From positions 1,302,001 through 1,366,000 of the forward strand of contig NC_089194.1 of assembly GCF_947507565.1 (NCBI RefSeq): a stretch of 64,000 bases of DNA, written 5' to 3'. This DNA is from Oscarella lobularis (lineage: Eukaryota > Porifera > Homoscleromorpha > Homosclerophorida > Oscarellidae). Position numbers and translations under genes: made by a program. Below the pieces are notes generated by a model. It saw only the letters and a program-made list of their open reading frames with translations. It was not told where the DNA came from and did no database searches. The first letter of the stretch is position 1. Each line of letters opens with the position of its first letter. Positions 33,601 to 43,265 of the stretch are shown here, one piece after another.

Positions 33601-35377
33601 GCTTGGCCGAATACGCTGTTTCCTTGAAGAAGGAACGTTCGATTCACGTAAAAGTGTCGGCTCGTCACGACAAAAAGTTCGGCGCCAGTTTTGACATCAC
33701 GAAAGGAAATTTGGATGTCAATCACAGAGCAGTGGTACATTACACATAGATCGATTATTTAATTAAAGCGATGGATTTTTAAGATTCCGATCAATGACAT
33801 AATCGAAGTCCAAACAACTGGAACCGGTCTTGGTCTTTGCCAGGTACGTCTTTCTCAATTTCTGCGTGTGCGTGCACTATTGATTTCGTTAGCTTCACGT
33901 TCAATATAACATACCTCAAGCACTAGAGGACCAGTGCCGCTTTAACTTCACAATTCAAGCAGAATCGTTTGAAAATGCGAACGTGATTGAACAATCGCAC
34001 ATCACTATATCCGTTTGTGCCCAGTAAAGCCACAGAAAATCAGATTAGCGGCGTGCAAAAAGATTAACAACACTCTTTCTAGGTATTTGGGAGAAAACTA
34101 TACAAGTATGGGCATGGTGGAAGTCGATTTGCCAACGGGCTACGAGGCCTGCCTTAGTGGACACGACGATTGTCTCAAAGAGGTACGCACATTGAGTGTG
34201 CCGCTGCTCTGAGGTAAACCGTCTTTCTCAAGCTTCAAGCTCGACACAAAGATGACTTGAATATGTCGCTCTTTGAAGTACGTGGAAGCGGTCCTGTGTT
34301 CTACTTTGACACGGTAGCCGAACCGTCGTATCTCTGCAACGCCAGTTGATTATTAAGGATCTGTTGCAAAGATTCCAAACGACGAGCTTATTTGCTTTCA
34401 ATTCCGAGCCAACAAGGAGTACGACGTAAAGCAATTGGTGCCAGTCAGTGCAAGAGTCTATGACTATTATGAGCCAGGTATGAATCATTGAGATTTGACC
34501 CACAATCTTTAGCCTATACCAAGTCGCTTATGTGTAGATGAAAGATGCGAGAAATTTTACACGTTGGGCGACGCTCCGGCGCAACTGTCTGTGAATTGCA
34601 AAAAGACAGAAAATCGAGATTCTCCTGCATGTGTTTGTGGAACAGGTATCGACTATAGAAGGGCACCGTGGGAAAGGGTCACTTTATTGGACTTCTTCCC
34701 CTAGCACGATGTCCTTCGAATTTCAAAGAACACCCTAATCGATTGTGCGAGGCTCAATGTCGCCACAGCTTTGGTAAAGAATTTCGAATTTTCTCGTTTG
34801 CTTACTCACGTTCGTCTCATTGAATATAGCCTACATGATAACCGTGGAAAATATTGTCCCAGAAGGAGAATGGAATGTAATCACGTTCATTGTCGACGAG
34901 GTACGTACGTCATAGGCCCTCAGAACATTTTTTTATGTTGTGTGTAAGGTTTTGAAGCAAGACGCAAAGAAACCAGTCGTCGAAGGAAGCGAAGTCAATG
35001 CGACCATTGCTCGCGTTTGCGACCAAAAGAAAATATTCGAAGTGGGGAAGAAGTACCACGTGCAGGGAAACAACAGGCCGAAAATGGTTTTCGATGACGC
35101 TGCCCTAGTCGAGAAGTCTCCAAGCGAATTAGCGGATGAGTGCATTGAAAAGGCTCCTAAGAAATGCAAAGAGCCGGAAGGCGGGTACAAGAAGTGCAAA
35201 GAGATAAAAAATAAGCAGAAGAGTCAGGCATGTAAAGAGTACAAAAAGTGTGTAAAGAAACACGAGGAAAAGTGTCAGGAGAAAGTCGATGAGGGGTTTG
35301 AATGCTATCTTAGGAAGATCAAAAAGGCGAAAGAATGCAACATGGTTGGCGTCTGCCTTCAAGACGTTTGTCACTAA
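27696..35377 (+). CDS. C3-like: C3/C4/C5-like complement thioester protein, copy 2 (catalytic His present)
   Basis: Tandem partner of the gene at 19478. ATG at 27696, signal peptide MKAYLATVLAIGALLSYVQA. Same exon order: VGVEQKVSVSVF, VFVQTDKPVYIRDD, VVGIWKIIAKHG and YTYGKGVTG; RRRR processing site at 30698-30709 after GEECPT; anaphylatoxin-like segment about 30790-30985 ending in CC; thioester GCGEQ at 32416-32430. The TED sequence YHREMV-GGV carries His (codon 32877-32879) exactly where C3 has the His of VIHQEMIGG. This predicts transacylation to hydroxyl groups such as sugars on microbes, with fast hydrolysis. The C-terminus (about 34950-35377) is an NTR/C345C domain with a Lys/Cys-rich insertion. 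The stop at 35375-35377 follows DVCH. Probably the main opsonic C3 of this locus (inference). Confidence 0.92.
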
Positions 35378-36607
35378 AACTATCATACCACTCACTGTCC
35401 AGTGAACTGATACCACGATGATTTTCTCTTTTTCTTGTTACTTCGTGTCTATCTTATATGAAGTCAGCTCGCTTTGTGTTTATGTTAGCGTTATGGCATC
35501 ACGCCTTATATTTCCTGTAGCCTTTGATTTTGCTCCCCACGTGGCGACCAAATAAGGAAGCATACGGGAATGACTTTCACACCTAGGTCATTGTTTGGCA
35601 AATCATGGCTTCTTTCTGTCTCGCTCGAATCGTCATCTGCGAATTCAAGAAAGGAAAGCTGTTCGAAAGACGATGGAGGCCTCGTTTCGTCGATCCAACG
35701 CGCCTACTACGTCTTGCATCTGCTACGACCACGACGAAGTCCTATTGGCCTTTAGGACGCATTTTACGCTCTGTTGAAGAGCACAGTACTATAGTCTATA
35801 CGCAAATGCCAAAGCCTTGTAGTATCTCGTAGAGAAGGGATTAGGGGAAGATGGCCGAGCAGTCAAGTTATCAAGAGCCTATGGAAAAACTGCAAATTTT
35901 TAGTTCTTGGATGAAAAACTGCGAACGTCCAGGACTCGCAAGGAACCTCGCCGGCTACTTGAGCTCCTATCACGCGTGCAATCACTTCACAAGCAGACGA
36001 AAGAAGAGTCAACGCAATATATCAATCAAATTAATCTTTTTTTCCAATTCTTTTAGGGGCAAAATTCTAGCGTGCATTAGATCGAAGTTACAGCCAATTA
36101 CAGTCCAGAAAGATAGATTCCTAACCCTTCTAGACATATCATCTTGAAAGGATTCGCACCATTACCGTAATACCGGCGCTTCTTTTTTCCAAACATCTGG
36201 TGAGCTCATTACTTCGCGGCATGTATGAGTAACTAGGTGTGGCACCCTTGTAAGGCTTTCCAAAAGAGATTCTCCATTGCGCCAGTCGAGCCAAACACTT
36301 TGCTCTTCTGCCCAATGACGACAAAAGAGTAGAATACTGTGCAGAATAAAACTTTCTTTGCACGTTATCTCACGTGTTTTATCATCTAGGTGTGGTCGCG
36401 AACTACCGTTTCCAATCGCGTTTTCAAGTTCCTAATTTTGACGTAGAGACTTCCCTTTGGCACGTCCGTGCGCCATACGTCAGAAAATCCATTTGCGGAC
36501 CACTCCGTTTTGAACTTCGTAGAGGAATTCGATTGGTAATTGTATGCTAATTCGATAACAATCCTTTTCGGAGACCTCATTCGCATTGTGTTGTCAACAA
36601 AGGAAGG
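35378..36607. other. Intergenic; start of the tandem duplicated block
   Basis: From about 35457 this is the 5' flank of the first GAS1/GFR-like gene, repeated at about 37522-38724. Several open frames of 60-75 codons occur in both copies, but they differ by frame-shifting indels (near 35750 against 37815), so they are not under coding constraint. No other gene is seen. Confidence 0.6.
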
Positions 36608-37441
36608 ATGCAGATTTGTGTCGTCGTCGTCGTCGCAGCTTTCGCCTTCTTCTCCGCTCCCATCAGCGCTGATCACCACGGTGGCCTCGACTGTGATGCG
36701 CTAGTTATAGATTGCATGGGCAAAGCCGCGTGTGCTCCACTGTGGACCGCGTACAACACAACCTGCAGGTCGGTCTTCACTGGCGCAACCATGCAGTGTT
36801 CGCAGGCTTGCACTGATGCCGCGAATGCGTTGATCACGGAGCCGACAGCAGGCAACGCGTTTCCAACGTGCAAATGCTCGGCCAATGACACGTACGGCTA
36901 TTGCAACATCGAACGAGGACTCGTATTTCGAAATTGTCTCTCTAAGAACCCACCTACACCTATAAGATGTTCGCAAATTCTTGGAATTTGCCAGATTACT
37001 TCATGGTGCCACACTCTACTTGGTCCGTATTACATTGACTGTGCTCCGGCTAGCAATGCGAACAGTATGTGCTCTGCAAATTGCAATGCGACGTTTGAAG
37101 CGCTTTTGGACCATCCGATACCCAATTTGCTTCAGTACTGCGTGTGCGACGCCGGAGCCACAAACTGCACCGCCTACAGAGCCGTGTCTCGAGATTGTAA
37201 CCGCTTTCCTCGAACAAACGCTCCGACGAACGCTCCGACGAACGCCCCGACGAACGCTCCGACGAACGCTCCGACGAACGCCCCGACGAACGCTCCGACG
37301 AACGCCCCGACGAACGCTCCGACGAACGCCCCGACGAACGCTCCGACGAACGCCCCTGTTAAACCCACTGGCTCTGCGAGCGTTCCGCGCATAGCTGCGG
37401 TTGCTGTAGCAATTGTGGCGCTTTTCGCTTTCTGGCTGTAG
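36608..37441 (+). CDS. GPI-anchored Cys-rich GDNF-receptor/GAS1-like protein, copy 1 with TNAP stalk
   Basis: 277 residues, single exon. Signal peptide MQICVVVVVAAFAFFSAPISA, then two Cys-rich helical modules. The first has the pattern C..C..C...W..YNTTC ending in TCKC; the second starts at CSQILGIC and ends in LQYCVC. This spacing matches the GDNF-receptor-alpha/GAS1 domain. Then come 12 exact four-residue units (TNAP), an O-glycosylation-prone stalk, and a small-residue site (GSASV) before a hydrophobic tail (AAVAVAIVALFAFWL) typical of GPI attachment. GFR-alpha and GAS1 proteins are cell-surface co-receptors; ligand and partner are unknown here. The family call rests on Cys pattern only. 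The next gene is its tandem copy. Confidence 0.75.
   Translation: MQICVVVVVAAFAFFSAPISADHHGGLDCDALVIDCMGKAACAPLWTAYNTTCRSVFTGATMQCSQACTDAANALITEPTAGNAFPTCKCSANDTYGYCNIERGLVFRNCLSKNPPTPIRCSQILGICQITSWCHTLLGPYYIDCAPASNANSMCSANCNATFEALLDHPIPNLLQYCVCDAGATNCTAYRAVSRDCNRFPRTNAPTNAPTNAPTNAPTNAPTNAPTNAPTNAPTNAPTNAPTNAPTNAPVKPTGSASVPRIAAVAVAIVALFAFWL
37214..37357 (+). repeat. 12-bp coding minisatellite, 12 copies (Thr-Asn-Ala-Pro)
   Basis: Twelve units of ACGAACGCYCCG-type sequence in frame encode the stalk of the GAS1/GFR-like protein. Unit length is a multiple of three, so copy-number change keeps the frame. Units alternate GCT and GCC, suggesting growth by a 24-bp step. Confidence 0.95.
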
Positions 37442-38724
37442 CAGGAATTCCGCGTATCTTTGCAGACTTAGTCTTTGTCAGTAATAACACTTGACCGGTT
37501 CTCTTTTCATGAAATTTTTATTGAAGTCGACTCGCTTTGTGTTTATGTTAGCGTTACGGCATCACGCCTAATATTTCCAGTAGCCTTTGATATTTTGCTC
37601 CCCACGTGGCGACCAAATAAGGAAGCATACGGGAATGACTTTCACACCTAGGCCATTGTTTGGCAAATCATGGCTTCTTCTGTCTCGCTCGAATCGTCAT
37701 CTGCGAATTCAAGAAAGGAAAGCTGTTCGAAAGACGCCGGAGGCCTCGTTTCGTCGATCCAACGCGCCTACTACGCCTTGCATCTGCTACGACCACGACG
37801 AAGTCCTATTGGCCTTTAGGCGCATTTTACGCTCTGTTGAAGAGCACAGTATAGTCTATCCGCAAATGCCAAAGCCCTGTACTAGTATCTCGTAGAGAGG
37901 GAGTAGAGGGGAGATGGCCGAGCAGTCAAGTTATCAAGAGCCTATGGAAAAACTGCAAATTTTTAGTTATTAGATGAAAAACTGCAAACGTCCAGGACTC
38001 GCAAGGAACCTCGCCGGCCACATGAGCTCCTATCACGCGTGCAATCACTTCACAAGCAGACAAAAGAAGAGTCAACGCAATATATCAATCAAATTAATCT
38101 TTTTTTCAATCCTTTTAGGGGAAAAATTCTAGCGTGCGTTAGATCGAAGTTACAGCCAATACAGTCCAGAAAGATAGATTCCTAACCCTTCTAGACATAT
38201 CATCTTGAGAGGATTTGCACCATTACCGTAATACCGTATCTTTTAGCGCGATAGATGTTTTGGCGCTTCTTTTTTCCAAACATCTGGTGAGCTCATTACT
38301 TCGCGGCATGTAGGAGTAACTAGGTGTGGCACCCTTGTAAGGCTTTCCAAAAGAGATTCTCCATTGCGCCAGTCGAGCCAAACACTTTGGTTCCCTTTGC
38401 TCTTCTGCCCAATGACGACAAAAGAGTAGAATACTGTGCAGAATAAAACTTTCTTTGAAATTTTATTGCACGTGATCTCACGTGTTTTATCAAGGGGCGT
38501 CTCTAGGTGTGGTCGCGAACTGCCGCTTCCAATCGCGTTTTCAAGTTCTTAATTTTGACCTAGAGACTTCCCTTTGGCACGTCCGTGCGCCATACGTCAG
38601 AAAATCCATTTGCGGACCACTCCGTTTTGAACTTCGTAGAGGAATTTGATTGGTAATTGTATGCTAATTCGATAACAATCCCTTTCGGAGACCTCATTCG
38701 CATTGTGTTGTCAACGAAGGAAGG
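37442..38724. other. Intergenic; duplicated 5' flank of second GAS1/GFR-like gene
   Basis: The repeat of 35457-36607, with scattered substitutions and a few small insertions (for example about 30 extra bases near 38240-38265). It carries the promoter of copy 2. No independent gene is supported. Confidence 0.6.
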
Positions 38725-39483
38725 ATGCAGATTTGTGTCGTCGTCGTCGTCGTCGCAGCTTTCGCCTTCTTCTCCGCGCCCATCAGCGCTGATCACCACG
38801 GTGGCCTCGACTGTGATGCGCTAACTACAGATTGCAAGGGCAAAGCCGCGTGTGCTCCACTCTGGACCGCGTTCGACACAAACTGCAAGTCGGTCCTCAC
38901 TGGCGCAACCAAGCAGTGCACGTCGGAATGCACTGCTGCCGCGAATGCGTTGATCGCCGAACAAACAACAGGCAGCGCGTTTTCAACGTGCAAATGCTCG
39001 GCCAATGACACGTACGGCTATTGCAACATCGAACGAGGACTCGTATTTCGAAATTGTCTCAATATGAACCCGTCTACACCTATAAGTTGTGCGCAAATTC
39101 TTGGAATTTGCAACATTACTTTAACGTGCAACCCTCTACTTGGTCCGTATTACACTAACTGTGCTCCGGCTAGCAATCCGAACAATATGTGCTCTGCCAA
39201 TTGCAAAACGTCGTTTCAAGACCTTTTGGCCAATCCGATACCCAATTTGCTTCAGTACTGCAAATGCGACGCCGGAGACACAGGATGCCTCGCCTTCAGA
39301 GCCACATCTCTGGATTGCAACCTCTTTCCTGCAACAAACGCTCCGACGGACGCCCCGACGGACGCCCCGACGGACGCCCCGACGGACGCCCCGACAGCGG
39401 CTAAACCCACTGGCTCTGCGAGCGTTCCGCGCATAGCTGCGGTTGCTGTAGCAATTGTGGCGCTTTTCGCTTTCTGGCTGTAG
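38725..39483 (+). CDS. GPI-anchored Cys-rich GDNF-receptor/GAS1-like protein, copy 2 with TDAP stalk
   Basis: 252 residues, single exon; tandem copy of 36608-37441. Signal peptide, Cys positions and GPI tail are the same. The stalk is shorter: five units, the first TNAP and the rest TDAP, so Asn has become Asp across the array. The ectodomain differs at many positions in the first module (TDCKGKAACAPLWTAFDTNC against IDCMGKAACAPLWTAYNTTC) while the flanks are nearly identical. The stalk therefore changes from neutral to acidic. Function is unknown beyond a likely surface receptor or adhesion role. Confidence 0.75.
   Translation: MQICVVVVVVAAFAFFSAPISADHHGGLDCDALTTDCKGKAACAPLWTAFDTNCKSVLTGATKQCTSECTAAANALIAEQTTGSAFSTCKCSANDTYGYCNIERGLVFRNCLNMNPSTPISCAQILGICNITLTCNPLLGPYYTNCAPASNPNNMCSANCKTSFQDLLANPIPNLLQYCKCDAGDTGCLAFRATSLDCNLFPATNAPTDAPTDAPTDAPTDAPTAAKPTGSASVPRIAAVAVAIVALFAFWL
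39334..39393 (+). repeat. 12-bp coding minisatellite, 5 copies (Thr-Asn/Asp-Ala-Pro)
   Basis: Five in-frame 12-base units. The first encodes TNAP, the others TDAP through GAC in place of AAC. It is homologous to the 12-copy array at 37214-37357. Confidence 0.95.
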
Positions 39484-39763
39484 CAGGAATGCCGCGCATC
39501 TTTGCAGACTTTGCCTTCTTTGTCAGTAGTAATTACAGCACTTGATCTGTTTGCTTTTTCCGATGGTTTTACCTGTTCTTTCCTTCTCTCGCGTTCTTTC
39601 GAATTCGAATAAAGTCTGCATTCAACGTCACTGTTGCCCCAAATTCGTGTTGAGTTCCGTGCAACTAACTTGATCAACACTAACTCATATGCAAATTTTC
39701 ACGGACAGAAACGTAAAGGTCCTAAACTACTAACAATGGCACTAAGGATTTCCTCGTTCCACG

Positions 39764-41077
39764 TCACAAGCCGAATCTTTGGCAGTACTCGCTGTAGTCG
39801 TCACGAATTTGTGCCGCGTCGAGACCAAAGTCGCTTAGCGTAGTCACGTTGCGCTTACCTCCCTTAGATCGCCTCGCCTCTTCTTCCTTCAGAAACGCAC
39901 TCAAATTTCCGTGCATCTCATTCGTATACTCCAGTCCGACTTGATTCGCTATAGTGCGGCACACGCCCACAGGATCACGAGCGATATCATTGAACTTCAC
40001 GTCAACAGTGCACGTGGCAGATTTCTGACTTACCATCGCACGAATGCGAGTCCCAATCAGCTCGTAGCATTGTCGTCCAATCGTGAAGGAGTCGTTCCGA
40101 TTGCGCCCGGTCTGCGCGGCCAGAACGAGGGAGGCCAGAGACGCAATCGACGTCGCCGGATCGCGATGCACGCGCACGAAGCACGCGTCGGGAAAATGAT
40201 GCAGTATAGCGTCGGAAAACGATGAATGAAAGGGCGCCTTGAGCACGAAACGAGTCCTCTTGTCACTTGCCACCTCTGGGCTGTCGCTGATGCTGCGCAT
40301 CACGAGAAGGTCGCGCTTGTACGAGGCGTACGTTCGGTCGACCAAGTCGTCGTAATTCGTTACGGCGTCAATAAAATTTTGTCCTCGAATGAAGGGCAGA
40401 TGATAGTAGAGGAGATATTTGTTTAGTTCGGTGGGACATTCTTCGGGATCAGATAGTCCCAGTGGGTGAATGCCCTTTGCAATGGGGCTCCCTGAGTCGG
40501 AAATGAATTCCTTTTTGAAATCGACGTCTCGTAACGCGATTTGCACACGACGACGTAGATCGTCAATTGACGTTGCTTTTTTGACGTCATCCGGCGTGAT
40601 TTCGCCTAGTTGAGAGAGGGAGTCGGGCAGACAAAAGACGTTCGGGTGAAGCGAGAGAAATCGAATGAGAAGGGTCGAACGAGAGCGTGGTAGGCCGAAA
40701 ACAAAGATGGGTCTGCTGACGGACGGGATAGAAATCGCGGGAAACTGTCGTGGTATGAGCTCGAGGCAGTAGAGAGCTCGTACTTGAGCTAGAAGGGCTT
40801 TATAGGCTACCCATACTTCAAACGGCGTTACTCCTCGCGAAGGCGCAAGCTTTAGTTGGTAGAGAAGGGACTGAAGGCGTTCTTGCCAGAGTCTATTTGA
40901 CGTAAAAGTTGGAAGGGTTCCCCATTTGACGGAAATCCTGTTCAAAAGCTCTTCGACGGTCTCTGGTGGTTTTTCCACGATCCTAATTCCTATACGGCTT
41001 AGATAAGGATCCACTGCATTGAGAAAGAGACGCAAAAGACGGTAGAAGAAGCTGAAGACAAGGCGTGCACTTTCCAT
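39764..41077 (-). CDS. Sulfotransferase family protein (PAPS-dependent), single exon
   Basis: 437 residues. A hydrophobic N-terminus (SARLVFSFFYRLLRLFL) suggests a membrane anchor. At residue about 125 is the 5'-phosphosulfate-binding loop RPIFVFGLPRSRSTLL. The 3'-phosphate-binding region is FVRVHRDPATSIASLASLV in the last third. The long spacer and overall form fit the Sulfotransfer_3-type group, common in bacteria and some invertebrates, rather than cytosolic SULTs. Acceptor substrate is unknown. No intron is seen, unlike most neighbours. Confidence 0.85.
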   Translation of the reverse strand: MESARLVFSFFYRLLRLFLNAVDPYLSRIGIRIVEKPPETVEELLNRISVKWGTLPTFTSNRLWQERLQSLLYQLKLAPSRGVTPFEVWVAYKALLAQVRALYCLELIPRQFPAISIPSVSRPIFVFGLPRSRSTLLIRFLSLHPNVFCLPDSLSQLGEITPDDVKKATSIDDLRRRVQIALRDVDFKKEFISDSGSPIAKGIHPLGLSDPEECPTELNKYLLYYHLPFIRGQNFIDAVTNYDDLVDRTYASYKRDLLVMRSISDSPEVASDKRTRFVLKAPFHSSFSDAILHHFPDACFVRVHRDPATSIASLASLVLAAQTGRNRNDSFTIGRQCYELIGTRIRAMVSQKSATCTVDVKFNDIARDPVGVCRTIANQVGLEYTNEMHGNLSAFLKEEEARRSKGGKRNVTTLSDFGLDAAQIRDDYSEYCQRFGL

Positions 41078-41313
41078 GGCTCGGGGTGTCTAGCAACGAA
41101 TACTTGCTAACACTTAGAGACTGAACAGAGAAGTGATAAAGATTTGCAGCACAGCACCTCGGTGAAGCATGCAGTGAATTTCATAATTCTCAAAGCACTC
41201 TATCTATCTTGGACAAGTCAAGTCTCCTCCATAGCTTTCGGTTCACTTTTGCAGAGCGCCAGTGGGCGGTGTAGGAATGCGCACGTAATTTGATTGTCGT
41301 CATCATCGACGTC

Positions 41314-42190
41314 ATGGAAGTCTTCACGGTCGTGCTTGTTGCCGTTACGGTCTTTGTTCTCGTGTTTTCTCTTCTCTTGATGTACAGCGGAGCTTTCTTT
41401 ACAGTCAACTGGAGAAAAGGGAAGCCCTACGAGGTATCACGTCCAGATCAATGTCCGGCTGCAAACTTACACTCGTTTTTTCGCTAAGGGAACGAAGTAT
41501 CTGGCCTATTGGTATCGCAGAGGAAAGTACAGCGAAAGCAGCGAGCTCTTTATGAGAGCTTCGAAGCTGTTCGGAAAGCACAACTGCCCCTTGTTTGGAG
41601 TCTACTACGATAAGGTTTGCAAAATGCAAAGGGAGTGCTAGCTGCAGGCATCAGCCTCTAGGAGTAGTAAGAATGTGCTGTGGACAATTGTTTTAGGAGG
41701 GCCCCCCCACTCGATCATTCCACTCACTGTAGAGGTGTTGAAAGCAACCCTAGCTGGCGCACCTTCTAACGTGGCGTCTGAGATAAATTCCTTAAAATTA
41801 GGATTCAAATGATTCCCAGTCTCGATTTGCCGTCGGAATTTTTCTCCCCGAAAAGCCGAGCAAAGAGCTGGAGAAGCTGTTGGAGGAGAACGAAATGAAT
41901 CGTCACGACCTGCCCGAAGTCGAGACGGGCCTGGTCGCCGAATTTCCCTTTACGACCCGTTTCTCCATACTCCTGAGCATATTCAAAGTCTACCCAGCTC
42001 TCGATCGTTACCTGAAGGTAGATAGGGCGTACGGTTGGCATGCCTTTACGCTTTTGGTTCTTAGACGCATGGAATGGAGCGCAAAGATCCTGGGGCGTGT
42101 TTTGAGGTGTGCGATCCGTCGAAACCGAAAGAGTTGCGTTATTTCGTCGTCTCTGGCGACGATTTCGTCATTCCCGAGTTTTCCCGTTGA
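41314..42190 (+). CDS. TEX264: TEX264-like ER-phagy receptor (short form)
   Basis: Exon 1 (ATG at 41314) encodes a short luminal start and one membrane helix (VVLVAVTVFVLVFSLLLMY). An intron of about 54 bases follows (GTATCA to GCTAAG). Exon 2 has LAYWYRRGKYSES and FGVYYDK. Exon 3 (about 41820-42016) has RFAVGIFL, AEFPFTTRFSILLSI and VYPALDRYLK. The last exon (about 42066-42190) has DPGACFEVCDPS and FVIPEF, then a stop. These blocks line up with human TEX264 (VAYKFHMGLYGETG, AVYYDNP, ATFPYTTILSIW, VHPALDTYIK). TEX264 is an ER-membrane protein whose GyrI-like domain and C-terminal LIR link ER to autophagosomes. This copy stops soon after the GyrI-like domain, with no LIR-bearing tail seen; another isoform could add one. 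Confidence 0.8.
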
Positions 42191-42555
42191 AACGGAGCAT
42201 CCGTTTTGAGCAACCAGCTGGCTTTATGTTCAATTTCCTTCATGAGTGTTGCGTCGAAAATTCATTGACTAATTCTAAGTGCCGTGAGAGTCTCTAGTTT
42301 CTGTTTTGATTTGCGCCTGCTTAGCTAAGCAATCAAAGAGCAAATAATCCCACACTCGGTTTCGAAAATTGTCTATGAGATTGTGCTTCCCACGTGTTCG
42401 CCTTTCTCTAGAGTGTCTTAACCTCGCACTGCTCAGAACAAGAAAACCATTCTTGTCCGTAGCGTCTTAACATGCACTCGAATCTCTTGTTGCATTTGAA
42501 CAATTCCTTTGTGAGCGCAGTCTTAGTTACTTTCAGACACGTTGCCAGGCACACA
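42191..42555. other. Intergenic, nothing recognised
   Basis: The 3' flank of the TEX264-like gene and of the minus-strand Cys-rich gene, which converge here. No open frame, repeat or RNA gene is supported. Confidence 0.5.
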
Positions 42556-42899
42556 CTATCGTACCACTTTCTTAATATACCTATAATATGGCTTAATTAG
42601 TAAGGCAGTGTAATTCTTCTTCGACTCAAATTTTACTGTACCTTTTTTGGGATTAGCATCATTAGTTTTATTTGGCAACGCGACGGTCAGCGGTGCCTCC
42701 AACGAAAAAGGCGGATTGATGCGATCTGACGTCAATCCGCACTTGGGAGCGCAGCTTTTGACGTTAGTGCTATACATATTGACGTAGCACTGGACGTCCT
42801 TGTCGCATTTACGATACGCCTCGAAGGCGTCGTCCATGCTGAACTCGGTTACGCCGACACAGTGGCTGATACAATTGAGAGTCTCTCGTAAGTTGAAAC
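42556..42899 (-). CDS. Small Cys-rich secreted-type protein, terminal exon 1
   Basis: An exon after a clear acceptor (TAG/GTTTCAAC) and ending with a stop. It encodes GFNLRETLNCISHC, a ten-residue gap, DDAFEAYRKCDKDVQC and SCAPKCG, then a Lys-rich tail. The six Cys follow the pattern CxxxC, CxxxxxC, CxxxC. An acceptor of the same phase and a matching exon lie at 43024-43265. It is either a tandem gene copy or a duplicated exon. The 5' exon with a signal peptide was not found. Family not recognised; the helical CxxxC pairs resemble small Cys-rich effectors but give no function. Confidence 0.55.
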
Positions 42900-43023
42900 C
42901 TACGGTATTTTTAGAGGGAGAGATAAATAGCTACTGTATGTATACCTCCAATGGAGGAACGTGCCAGAAATTGCCCATCATCTATATATAACGTTCATTT
43001 AATTAATTAATTAATTAAACATT

Positions 43024-43265
43024 TTATTGAATATGTATACCTTCTGGTCCTGCCTCGGATAGTTCCGGTAGAGGATTGTCGACGTCGTCGTCGACATTGA
43101 GTCCACACTTGGGCGCGCAAGCGATTACGTGGTCGCCGAAGAGGTGTAGATAGCACTGGACGTCCTGATCGCAGCGATGAAAGGCGCTGAAAGCGTCGCT
43201 CAGGCTGAAGTGAGTCTTTCCGAGACACTCGCTGATGCACGTCAACGTTTCTTGTAAATTGAAAC
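43024..43265 (-). CDS. Small Cys-rich secreted-type protein, terminal exon 2 (paralogous)
   Basis: Same layout as 42556-42899: acceptor CAG/GTTTCAAT, then FNLQETLTCISEC, SDAFSAFHRCDQDVQC, ACAPKCGLN and an acidic tail to a stop at 43024. Cys positions are identical, and the tail is Asp/Glu-rich where the other is Lys-rich. A possible donor (GPE/GTATAC) near the end means it could splice onward into the downstream exon as one gene. Function unknown. Confidence 0.55.

Larger units (their letters stand above)
35457..39560. repeat. Tandem segmental duplication, two units of about 2.05 kb
   Basis: Unit 1 about 35457-37507, unit 2 about 37522-39560. Both begin with a GAAGTC-GACTCGCTTTGTG-type stretch and run through a 1.1-kb flank, the gene and its 3' end. 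Flank identity is very high with scattered indels. The coding parts differ more in the mature Cys-rich domain and in the stalk repeat, suggesting a recent duplication with faster change in the ectodomain. Confidence 0.9.

Noticed and set aside
19478-35377. Alpha-2-macroglobulin or CD109/TEP identity for the thioester genes
   Set aside because: The RRRR beta/alpha site, anaphylatoxin-like Cys segment and C-terminal NTR/C345C domain are features of the C3/C4/C5 group and absent from A2M/CD109.
35570-35832. Open frames of 60-75 codons upstream of the first GAS1/GFR-like gene (and 37587-37895 upstream of the second)
   Set aside because: The two duplicate copies differ by frame-shifting indels, so the frames are not under coding constraint.
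37174-37392. Minus-strand frame with repeated GAFV units
   Set aside because: Antisense shadow of the TNAP minisatellite in the GAS1/GFR-like gene.
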